From Acarospora socialis (lineage: Eukaryota > Ascomycota > Lecanoromycetes > Acarosporales > Acarosporaceae): a stretch of DNA of 64,000 nt. The DNA is taken from the NCBI GenBank assembly GCA_025617375.2, contig JAMYGW020000007.1, positions 1,054,001-1,118,000 on the forward strand. Reading direction: 5' to 3'. The position numbers and the translations under genes were made by a program. Numbering within the stretch: the stretch's first letter is position 1; the number at the start of each line of letters is the position of its first letter. The notes under the pieces are model-generated. The model had not been told where the DNA came from. It saw only the letters and a program-made list of their open reading frames with translations, and did no database searches. Of this stretch, positions 54,118-64,000 are shown in pieces.

Positions 54118-56783
54118 TTAGTCCTCTTTACCAATGTCAATTGGTTGCGCCATGTTGCTGCTCTTCATTCGTTTCCTTCCGCCTTCCTTGCGCCCATTGT
54201 CTGGAGCCCTCTTCCTCTGTGGCGAGGATAGCGGTTGTAGTTCAGACGCCACGCTTTGGCTCGCGGTACCCTCGTTAGGATACGAATCTTGGGTGTAGAT
54301 TCTGGTCGCCGATGCCGCTGTGCTGTCCGCATGTTCTCGTCGTCTCCCTGAATATATTGTTTCTTCTCTGCCGATGTTGTTGCGCGCTTGTGGTATACCA
54401 GGCTTTCCGGCAGACTGGTCTGTGGCCAGTGTGACCGCTGTGTTTCTCGAGTTTGCTTGAGTCAGTGTGTACTGGGAAAGCATAATCAGTCGTGACACAC
54501 TTGGTACCTCTACCTATATGGGAGAACGATGGATTAACTTACGTGGTGTGCTATATGGACGAGAGGATTGAAATAATTCTTTCTCATTTCCTCCATTTGA
54601 GCCTTTGTTCTTGCAACTAGATACTTGGGTAGATTCTTCTGACTGAAGCCTTTCGAGTGCGATCCAGGAGTTGCCGTCAAGTAACCTTCCGCTCGCAGTC
54701 GCCTCGTTACTTCATGGGCGGTCTTTCTATCGCAATCTGCGGCAGTCAGCCAAACGTTTGCTTTTCAGAAGTCATTTGCTTCTTACGCAGCAAGTTGGCA
54801 AAGTTTGTATTGGTCATTGGATAACCATATTCAAGTATGACGATCAACGCCCGTCTAAACAAGCTCAAGATGGTCATGTCGTGCAGTAAGACTTTCTCGT
54901 TCTCAGCAAGAAGACATGTATAGCAGACGTGGGACGCAAAAGCTCGAATATCTTGGGTTTCAAGGAAGCCGTAACATTGCAGGTGCTGCCATCGACCGCA
55001 GCATTCACAGACCATCTATGGAGATCAGCAGAGAGCAATCACGGAGACCCAAGATAATCTCTAGCATACCATGTCGCCTTCCTCTCGGTTCCAGTTACAC
55101 TCACAGTGAACTACCTTCTCGGGTTCATTTCTGGCGTCTCTATACTGTCTTCCAACATGTAGTTGCTCCCGCCGGAATCTCAGCTCATCCGCTTTAGCTT
55201 GCGAAAGCTTTATTGGGAAAATGTCTTTCGGGAGTGGGTCCTGATTGTTGGGTGCCTGACACAAGCTACCGGAGTCCTGGGTAAGAAGTAATGTTGGGAC
55301 TAGGCTACTACTTTGTGTGAGAGGATCAAGCTAGTTCGCACATCTCTCAATTTCACTCCGTACAGTCGGAGCATGGGAAACATACTGGATTCATCCGGCG
55401 CAAGGCCTCTTTCATCTGCTCATCCGTCACTCGGTTCGCTTTCTCGATCTCCTTGGAAATTCGATATCTCCTCTTATCAGTATCCTTGTTCGAGTGCTGG
55501 GCGGCAAAGGAATGGCTCTCGCCAACTTCATCGTCGCTCATGCCAATGTCATCTGTCCGAGGCAGTTCGCTTCCGTACGTAAGATTGCTGGGAATCCGAG
55601 CCGCAGATTCAAGGCCATGCTCTTCGGATTCAATCCAGTCGACGGATCTGACTCTGAGGCTGACACTATCTCCTAATTAGACAAGTTTTAAAAATAAGGT
55701 GGAGACTACACTCACCGATGAAAGCCGGTGTGCTGAAACCCACAACTCGTGGTTTGCTTGAGCAAGTCTGGGTGATCCGGAAAGCGGATGCTACCATCCT
55801 CACACCTTCGAAATCCCTCAGGTTCATACTTCTCTGGGCAGTCTTCTGTGTAGAACAGGTGGATGGTGAGAAACCTCGTCGCTTTCCACAAAGCCTCAAG
55901 TCAGTGTCCTTCTGGTATCGACGAGAGAAACATGAGTACTCTACCTGGCAACTCGGGAAGAATTGTACTAAGCTGTACCAGTCGTCGAACTACCAGTTGC
56001 AGGCCATGTTTGACATCCCTTACAGTGGCTTTCCCCGCTTGGTCCTCCAATTGCATTCCAGCAAGTCTAAGGCTATCATCTCTTGCATTGCCCGCGTACT
56101 GAAAAGAGAACGTGTATGCCTCAAAAACGTTCGATGGGTTGATCTTGTTTTCGAATATGGTGAGTTGCAACGCTGCGAGGTAGTTTTTCTTCAACGCGTC
56201 GAAAATTCCCAGTTCCTGATGACAGTCAGTATCTCCCACCGACTTGATATAAGGAAGCGACAAGATCTGACGAGGCAGTCCAGGAGCTGATCTATCGGAG
56301 CATAACATCCTCTGACCATAATCTTCAGAGGTCTGGGCGTTCCTATAGTGTGTTGGTTGGCGCTGATGTTCGGAAGCTTTGTGCCATCCACAAAGTCCTG
56401 GTAAGAATGGTAGGTATCGTAAGTGGCTGGAGAGCTGTAAATTCTGTCCTCGAAGGTAGAGTCGGGGAAAAGCTGTCTGGAAAGCATCAGCGAGGTTTGG
56501 ACCAGGCTCTTCAGTTAATCCAACCTCAAGTACGCAATCGAACTTATCTAAGTCGCAAAATCATTACCATCTACCGACCTGTAACTAGAGGAAGGACATA
56601 CATACCGACGTGAGAAGCAAGGTCTGTACTACCTCCAAGCTCTGCTTATGGTTGATTACTGTCAGGCACGTAACGTGAGCTCCCTTGACACATATTGCAT
56701 TGATATTCCTGCATACCATTCTGGCTGATCGCTTGAATCACAGCTTGCTTCGAGCGGACTTGAACAGCTTGAACGCTGGCCAT
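54118..56783 (-). CDS. HOP1: Meiotic chromosome axis protein Hop1 (HORMA domain)
   Basis: Well-supported exons: 56508-56272, 56215-55945, 55881-55716, 55665-55386, 55276-55070, 55015-54787, 54736-54543, 54513-54118. Two 5' exons are likely: 56783 to about 56717 (MASVQAVQVRSKQAVIQA) and 56641-56606 (SLEVVQTLLLTS), but their junction is one base out of phase with the obvious donor. The HORMA domain shows IGTPRPLKIMVRGCYAP, GIFDALKKNYLAALQL, NPSNVFEAYTFSFQYAG and TRFLTIHLFYTEDCPE. A PHD-like zinc finger follows (CECNWNREEGDM, then CECCGRWQHLQCYGF), then a winged-helix-like part (RKTAHEVTRRLRAEGYL) and a basic tail. Hop1 coats unsynapsed chromosome axes, recruits Mek1 and steers double-strand-break repair to the homologue. 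Confidence 0.88.
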
Positions 56784-58265
56784 CTTGTATCAACGCGAAT
56801 CTCACAGTGATTCTGATTCAGAGCGCCGAGAAGTTAGTGAATCCTTCACAGAATCTAAAACTGCCTGTCGGGCGACTGTTGGGGTACTAATTTATTGGCT
56901 TAGTCTTGCATTTGCGCGGCCAGCAGTATTCTGAAGAAGGTCTTAGAAGATGTAGGATGCGTGAAAACAGATCCACTTCACGTTAAGGGAACGGAGCTGG
57001 AGAATTTAGTGGTGAAGATATGCTGCAGCATGCCTGATAATTTGAAGAGGCTGATAATTGCGAGATTTTCATGTTCATATATTGTAGGGCTTAGACCGTC
57101 GCGATAACATTTGCAACATTCAAAACACAAACCCTCAATGATAATCTCATTGCCCGCTTGACCATCTTCTTGCTATGCCAAAGACTGATGGAGTCTCTGC
57201 TTCTGTTAAAAAAGTCATGCAAGATTTCTAGATTCTTTGATACTGTACGAGTTAGTAGTGCCAGATCACACAATTGTTGCAGTGGACGAGTCCTAGGCGG
57301 GGACTACGGCGGACTGCTGTTACCAAAGTGTCACGTAATATCAAAGACTTCTCGCGCAAAAGCCCTCCCCTCGTAGGTCGTAGATAACCATCAACCACAA
57401 ACGACATAGCTTCGAAGCCATGATCTCTACGATCGATGTGATGTATTGTTCGAATGAATTGGTCTCCTGGTTGGCCCACCGCGTTGTTGCGAGTCCGTTG
57501 CTTGCGAGGTTCTGGTTGTGCTTCTCTGTTTCCACGATGTCATTAACGCGTGAAGAGCCAAAACCAAGCCCCAATCCCTCAGCTTCTCTTTTCACTTCCC
57601 AAGCTTTTCACCTTCGTCATCGTCACCTGTAGTCGGTTCGGCACAAGCTCAATTCGTCTGGGTGCAGCTTTATAAGGATTCTTCTTTGACAAGCCCTTCA
57701 ACTCGAAGCCTGAGTTCCTCTACCAGTTTCACTTCTGCTCGCGATCGACTTCACACGCTTCCCTAGGTCACGAAGTAAGCTTTGACTGTTGTTGATGCTC
57801 ACTCGGTACATGAATCGCAGTCCTCGACCAGGTTGCCGTACGTTGTCTGATCGTCTCGAACAAAGCCGTGCTGTTGCAGCTACATCCGTTTCGCCATCTA
57901 GCACCAATCTGTGTGGACGTGTCGCCAGCTCACAGCTCACAGTCCTTTTGAGAGCCTTTGGAGATCGACCTAGCTGCACTGCTCAATCAAAGTCGTCGAG
58001 TCAACTTGCCGTGACAAGACATATTCGAAATGTAAGCTATCTGAAAACTGAGTGGGTGGTCTTGAACGGCCCTTCAACCAAGTCCACCCGACCAAGCTAC
58101 AACCGTCAGATGCTTGAGAAGAGCATGCTGAAGATTTCCCTTTTCCGTCTCCTGAGCTCTCGACTTCAGTCTGCAAGCCTAAGCTTACATTTTCGCTCTA
58201 ATAGGTCACCCCTCACACGCGCTTCTGGGCTCTCCAGAAAGTAGGTGCAGCAGGGAAACAAACAG
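56784..58265. other. Divergent region between HOP1 and the YTH gene
   Basis: About 1.5 kb. A plus-strand frame 57789-58244 runs into the YTH gene in the same frame and ends at a stop at 58242-58244. Part of it could be a first exon ending at the GTAAGC donor after 58031. This is unproven. Confidence 0.45.
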
Positions 58266-60275
58266 GTTAGTATCGCATTTCCCATAGATTCAGATGTACT
58301 CAACGGGTTCAAGAACACCACCACGTTGAGCGAGGCTCGAGGGCGCTCTCCGGCACCGAAAGCACCGACACCGGCACCCGCGCAGGCTTCGAACGAGCTC
58401 GAAGGTTTGAACACTGCTCACCACTCGACTTCGATAAATCAAGGTCGCTCTTCGCAGGAAGAGACTCTGTCAATGTCACAAGATACCCTACCGGTAGGAC
58501 CACGAGCCCAGGAGCCTCAGCCAAATCAAGTACCGCTCAAATCGACGAGTAGACGTTTTCCAATAGCACGTAGGTATTATCTACCGAGTTTCATCGAATA
58601 TGGCGACCCAATGAAGGACGACGAGAAGTGGACGCGCGGCGCAACTTCCCCGGTAGGTAACAATAGTTACTATCGACCTCCAGTAGCACTGTTTGAGCCT
58701 TCACCAACCATTACAAAAGGCTGGAATGCCATACCGAATGAAGAAGTCCCCCAGCTACGGCTAACCGCCAGTGATCTGAGGCCTTCCCAGTCCCTCCGCC
58801 ACCAATCCGAGCATGAGTTGATCGGAGAAGAGCAGCAGTTGTCGGTGATGGGCGGAGGAGGCGTCGCGGGGGGTTGTGGGGCTCTCCCTGGGGCTGACAA
58901 GACGGGAAAATTCGGGCGACCTTTGAACCCGGAAGCGGAGCCATTCACCACCGCTCATACTGACCATGGCGGCCATCGTCTTACGGGCGAAGAACGTGTC
59001 GAGCATATCCCTGGAGTCACCCCCAGTAACACGACGACCTCCTCAGACAAGGACCCGCCGCCAGTATGGACCCAACAAGAGCACCCTTACTCTTGGAAAG
59101 GTAGGCTCGCTAGCGGAGGTGCCGTGATCTATATCACTCAAGACGGGTACTCCCTGCTCACTGCGTTGGACCCAATAAGCTATAGCCTTCCATATGGGGT
59201 ACGCCCCGTTTCTCGTTTTAGTGACATGGCTGATCTATGTCTCAGTCAATTGTCTTCGGAATGAAGTCGACAAGCGAAGCGAACTTGCGTGCGTCGATGG
59301 AACACGGCATTTGGTGCTCCACTGGTATGGGAAACAGCTCACTACAGCGGGCCTGGAACAAGCTGGGAAGCGATGGACGAAAGATTATCCTCTTATTCTC
59401 CGTTAGCGGAAGGTGAGACAATCCGGTTGTTCAGATTGCCAGCACCGATCATTCTAACTTCAAAACAGCAACAAATACTGCGGGATTGCAGAAATGTCAG
59501 GTCCTGTCGACTCGGATGCAAGACCAGGCGTCTGGACGAATGGAAGCTTTCGCGGGTACAGAAGTTTGCGTGAGCCAATACATAGTGTGACATTGCTAAC
59601 GCTGATGTCGCTGTAGAGCTTTCCCAGTCCGATGGATCGTATGTAAAGACGTCACATTCGTGCTGTTCCAGGATATGATGAATCCGCAGAACAATGATCT
59701 TCCGATCACAATTCTTCGAGATGCCACTGCGTAGGTTCATTTACTCAAAACCTTCTGACAGCCCAACTAATCCCAGGTTGATACTTAGGCTGCCAGAAGT
59801 ACTAGGTCGTAAGGTGCTTCAAATGTACTTTGAAGCTCCTCATTACGGTAACATCTTGCTTGGTTCCACTTCAGAATCTCTTCGTCCGGGTCATCTCCGT
59901 CCTGTCAATCCATTCGGACCCGTAGGCGGGCTAACCGCGCAACCAACGGCACCTGGTGGTCCAGATATCCTAACGAACGTACCGCTATCCCCCGAAGCTC
60001 TGATTCGTTATGACCGTCAATCGCCACGGCGCCGGCTAGGCTACACGCCCCGTGTAGTCAGTGCCACAGATGTCCAACCCAACAAGCCGGTCCCAGCTCA
60101 GGGCCATGAGTTACCGCGTTCACCCGGTCAAGCGACACCTAGTCGGCCTGGTCGAGTTTCTGGTGCGACTGACGACACGACTAAAGGCGGGAGCAACGTC
60201 GGCGCTACAGGTGATGACGACGTCGGCAGTGAAAGTGGCGACAACATCTTCTGGCAGCCAAGTCAAAGCAGCTAG
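58266..60275 (+). CDS. YTH-domain m6A RNA-binding protein (Pho92/Mrb1-like)
   Basis: Exons: about 58266-59198, 59246-59412, 59469-59555, 59617-59730, 59777-60275. All internal junctions are GT-AG and in phase. The 5' boundary and true start are uncertain. The N-terminal half is disordered (Pro/Ser/Gly-rich, with RRYYLPSFIEYGDPMKDDEK). The YTH domain starts at about 59246: IVFGMKSTSEANLRASMEHG, IWCSTGMGN, KIILLFSVSGSNKYCGIAEM, GVWTNGSFRG and FPVRWIVCKDVTFVLFQDM. It ends in LPEVLGRKVLQMYFEAPHYG. The cage tryptophans fall in IWCST and GVWTN, while the third cage position (five residues after the second Trp) is Phe. The protein should bind N6-methyladenosine in mRNA and affect its stability or meiotic fate. 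An acidic, Ser-rich tail ends the protein. Confidence 0.85.
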
Positions 60276-61673
60276 ATCACTCAGACACACATCGAGCCAG
60301 ATCGTCGTCGGTGCCGCTTGTTCGTGTGCAAAATTTCACCGCTACCGCATACTCTGTGTGGCCACAATGTTCTCCTTGTATAGGTCCCCTCGGTCCTCGA
60401 AAGGAGGGTCGAATATACATCGACAGCTTGACGCCCATCGAACCTTCACTTTTTTCTTTCATTTGCTAAATGTGTGCGCACAAGGGAATATGTCGAAGAG
60501 TTGGCCTTTTCTTTCATATTGTCCGTCTGCAAGGTAGAATCCACCACTTTGCTGTCTGAGGGAAGTTGTCTGGTTAGAAAAGAGAGAGAACGCATGGTGC
60601 TTCAAGGTAATGCTCAGCTAGCTTAGGTCGTTCTTGTTTCAAGACCAAGTTACTGGAGGCTCTTCGGATCCATTTCCTTGATCTTTCTCGTGTTTCAGGC
60701 CCGTGGCCGCCCGTGCCCACTAGGTTGAGAAAACACGCAACTGATTCGATGCGTTGAGGATCGATGACTTGCATATGATGACCTACACCTCGATACCTTA
60801 CACCTGTGAACTGAGATTGCAGGCTGCGGAGCCGATTCGATGCAGCGTTAGCACGAAATACAGGTAACATGCGGCTCCGGGAAGAAACTTTACAGATACG
60901 TATGGTTGACAACTACCTAAGGTACGCTCTGTTCCACCACTCCCTTGTACTCCAGGAGAGCAAGATTTCGATGCACTTGTAGCTACGTATCTAGAAAGAT
61001 AAAAAGAATTCGTCTCCAGTAGAATTGCGAGTATACCTAGGTACTTTACTGACCGGTACGGTTTAAGATATCTTCCAGTTGTTCCTGATCCACGTGCGTG
61101 GCTACCTACATACGGTAGGTAAGGTATTGAGTACTATATTTTACTCAAGCGGAAATGGTACGGAAAGGGTAAACTATGCCAAGGTAGGATAAGTCGTACC
61201 TTAGGTACCCTGTACCTTAGGTAAGGTAAGCTGTGCGGTGGCCATCGCTGAATCCCAGATCTTCCCACTACCACCTTTCAATATCACCGGCCCCTCCATC
61301 CTCGTCGTGCTGACTGCATCCTGGCCGTTATGGCCTCATCATGACTGCCATGCTGTATTTCTTCTTTCTCTGATCTCTAGTATCTACCTTTCTTCGCCGA
61401 CGTACGGAGTAATAGCCTTCCCTGCTTTCAGCCATCCCTCGAAGTTCTCAGGGCATGCTTCCCTAACCAATCCCGATACACTCCACTGCAAGCTGAACGA
61501 CCGGAGCTTCTTGCGCGCTCATACAGCTACTCCACCAACGTGCACAGTACTAGAGCTCATCCTCGACGTGTCGACTTCGTCCTGTACTTTGACCCTCCTC
61601 TGACGCGCTTCGGATTAACTCGTGTTACACTCGCGTCCAAATTTTATAGCATGCTTCATAGCAACTCTTAGTG
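60276..61673. other. Intergenic with dense GGTACC/CCTTAGG motifs
   Basis: The 3' flank of the YTH gene and the upstream region of the CDC4-like gene. From about 61020 to 61240 the sequence is full of short palindromic units such as CCTTAGGTA, GGTACCTTAGG and TACGGTAGGTAAGG. A C/T-rich leader-like stretch follows before 61674. Confidence 0.6.
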
Positions 61674-64000
61674 ATGGATCCTCCCATGCGTCCCACAGCT
61701 GCTACCTCGGATACCTTTTCCCTCGGGCGACGCTTGAATTCCTCGTCCTTCAGTTCGAACTCGGACTCACTGTCTACATCTCCACCGTCATCTAGATTTG
61801 TGGTGGGAACCGCCCCTCAGCCGCTGGATAAAGCAAAGGGTACTGCCCGGCCGATAGTTCATATGCAAGATGCTTCACAACATGATACCCTCGGACAACT
61901 TTCCTTTGCTCCAGCCACACAGACTACCGTTGTAGTTACGACCACGACTACAACGACTAATTTTCCTCCGTTCGTTATGCGAACTCCCAGCCAGCTACAC
62001 GACCTTGATCCTAAGTTATATCCTCTAGCCGCGACGCCCACGCCACAGTCAATGAAAAGGTTTTGCTTTGATATTGATGGAAAGCCTACTTTTTTCCGTG
62101 AAACAGAGGCCTCAGGGGAGACACTACAAGAAGTAAGTCCACTTGTGCCAGCTTTTCTAATCGCGTTCATAACGTGGAGGGATCCACCGAGCCCTGACCA
62201 TGGTCGTCTCATGCTGATGCATTTCACTTCTATATCTACAGTTTCAACGCCATCATGAAGCTCTACAAACATCCGGCGGCGTCCTCCAATCAAGGTCAAC
62301 CTACCGCTCGAACAACAACGCCCCAGAATCATATGTTGGGGATCTCTCTGCGCGACCTCTAGAGGATTTCGCGAAAGAATCAAGAACAGCGTCCAGCTTG
62401 AGGGGTGTTCGTGGTTTAGGTGTATCGGTTAATGAGGCTGCGCATCTGGCTAAACAACAGAGGAGTACGACGCCCAATCTCGAGCGTAAACCGTGTTCCA
62501 AAGCTTCAGACTTAGCCGGTGGCAAGACACTCGGCCGGCACTCGGCACATTTATTTTCAAAAGTTTCAAAGTCACGTACGCCGGTAACCCCAGACACAGG
62601 CAAGAGTTTGTCATTAGGCGCGGACGCTCAGCTTTCGGAATCGCTTGCCCACTTCAAAGAACTTCGGTCCCGTACACAGCAATCGCCAACAAGTCTAGCC
62701 TTCGAGCATCAAATAGCGTCGCATCCTCTCAACGGTCATGTACCCCACAATGGCCTCTTACATACAGATGATGTTGGAGCTGCGACATCAGAGCCGAGTC
62801 TTGCTGCTGTGGAAGGGGGGCTTGAACGTGAACGGATCTCCATGGATCAAGCAACACATCACATCCTCACTTCCGCAACGCCGCCAGGCTCTACAGCAGC
62901 ATCTCAATCCAGTCTCTCTAACTACAGGGACGTTGGGATTACTTCGAGACATCCACGGCCAACCTTGTTAGATACTGCAGCGGCTCAGGATCTCAGTCTT
63001 CCGAGCCCCAGCTTATCGCCGGTGACAGCGGCAGCTAACCTCCATAACAGCAATATAGGATATTTCGACGGTGCAGACGGTGGTACAAGTGCTGGTCCCG
63101 AAGGCAGCGAATTGTTGGCGAGCCCCTCAAGCCCGTCCAAGAAGCTGGCAATCCGTAAACCGAGCGACATAGACTCGAAAGTTCAGCAACTACCTACGCC
63201 TACTATTATGGACGTACCTACCATGCTTGATTCCTTCGAGGCCATGCCCTCCGAAATGAAGACATATGTCATGTATCAACTTCTCCGCCGATGTCCAAAG
63301 CCAGCGCTTCAGTTCGTTGCAGACGTTGTTAGCCCAGCTTTAAAGTGCGACTTTCTTGCTCTCCTGCCTCTTGAGTTGGGTCTTAATGTTCTCAAATACC
63401 TGGATTTGAAGAGTCTTTGCCGAGCTGCACAGGTGTCTAAGCGATGGAGGCATCTGGTTGATTCGAATGAAACCGCATGGAAGCGGTTGTTCGACAACGC
63501 AGGGTATGTGCTTCCGGAAGGGGAGCTGCAGCGGGCCATCCGTGAAGGCTGGGGCTGGCAGTATGGTCAGGATAATTGGGAAAAAGATATCAGCACGTCA
63601 ACAGCACTGAAATCCGATAGTGAATGGTCAACAACCTCGGGTCCTAGCTGCGATGTTAACATGAGCAACTCACAGACGTCGGAGGTACCGTTCCGTACTC
63701 CGCAAGGCAGACGACCGACGAAGAGGAAGGCTTCAGCAAAGTCGTCTAGCCGTAAGCAGCAGAAGAAGAAAGGAGCTGTACACAAAACGCCTGAGGTTGT
63801 TACCGCTGATGCCTGGATGAGCAAGTTGGCGGCTGTTGAGGGCCCATACGCCTCAGCGACCGCTGCCGCTCTTGCCGTTCCCTACCCCAGCGTAGGATTA
63901 CCGAGTCTTCAGAATTTACATCTTTACAAGTCCATCTACCAGCGTCACCATCAGATTCAGAAGAGTTGGATGCAGGGTGACATCAAACCAAGACATATCG
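61674..64000 (+). CDS. CDC4: Cdc4-like F-box/WD40 ubiquitin ligase subunit (5' part; runs off the window)
   Basis: Exon 1 is 61674-62132. An intron with a GTAAGT donor follows at 62133-62241. Exon 2 runs from 62242 past the end of the window. A long Ser/Thr/Pro-rich N-terminus, including a run of threonines (TTTTTTT) near residue 90, precedes the helix LDSFEAMPSEMKTYVMYQLL, which resembles the dimerisation region of Cdc4/Fbw7. The F-box is CDFLALLPLELGLNVLKYLD, then LKSLCRAAQVSKRWRHLVDS. A basic patch (GRRPTKRKASAKSSSRKQQK) and LYKSIYQRHHQIQKSWMQGD lead to KPRHI, where the WD40 propeller of this family begins; the propeller itself is outside. Cdc4 brings phosphorylated substrates such as CDK inhibitors to the SCF complex in the nucleus. 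Met30/SconB-type proteins are the alternative, but the dimerisation helix and KPRHI linker favour Cdc4. Confidence 0.85.

Noticed and set aside
57789-58244. Independent plus-strand gene before the YTH gene
   Set aside because: It has no recognisable content and lies in the same frame as the YTH gene, so it is at best a leader or first exon of that gene.

Overview
The window is nuclear DNA of a filamentous ascomycete (Pezizomycotina; a Dothideomycete is my guess, not proven). Genes are dense, on both strands, mostly with short GT-AG introns of about 45-65 nt. The recognisable proteins are typical of fungi: epsin, Rib3, Coq3, TFIIE-beta, Mlp1/TPR, a dynactin LbH subunit, Fig1, Mer3, Hop1, a YTH reader and a Cdc4-like F-box protein. 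I saw no convincing rRNA, tRNA or CRISPR.

Layout. 1-362: 3' end of an unrecognised gene. 2.1-6.0 kb: epsin and 3,4-dihydroxy-2-butanone-4-phosphate synthase, both minus. 6.0-11.9 kb: a gene-poor stretch with unresolved coding-like fragments near 8.0-9.2 kb, then the long upstream region of a four-finger C2H2 regulator (11.9-13.4 kb). 13.4-18.1 kb: low-complexity DNA, a doubtful short gene with an internal duplication, and a 128-residue unknown protein in three exons. 18.1-28.7 kb: a housekeeping block with COQ3, TFIIE-beta and the 2,179-residue coiled-coil nuclear pore protein, then a dynactin subunit.

28.7-36.5 kb has an accessory character: an inverted-repeat tract, a frameshifted gene next to a tiny F-box-like ORF, a Fig1 membrane protein, and a protein-kinase-like gene divergent from a PD-(D/E)XK nuclease-fold gene. 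A 91-bp element with 27-bp terminal inverted repeats and flanking TA lies between those last two. I consider this the most interesting part of the window.

36.9-64 kb: MDP-1 phosphatase, a leucine-rich-repeat-like protein, the meiotic helicase MER3/HFM1 (about 14 exons), a nucleotide-sugar transporter, a disordered unknown protein, the meiotic HORMA protein HOP1, a YTH-domain RNA reader, and the 5' part of a CDC4-like gene that runs off the window. Two meiotic prophase genes (crossover helicase and axis protein) therefore lie about 8 kb apart. Exon boundaries were worked out by hand from GT/AG signals, reading phase and family resemblance. No alignment was run.
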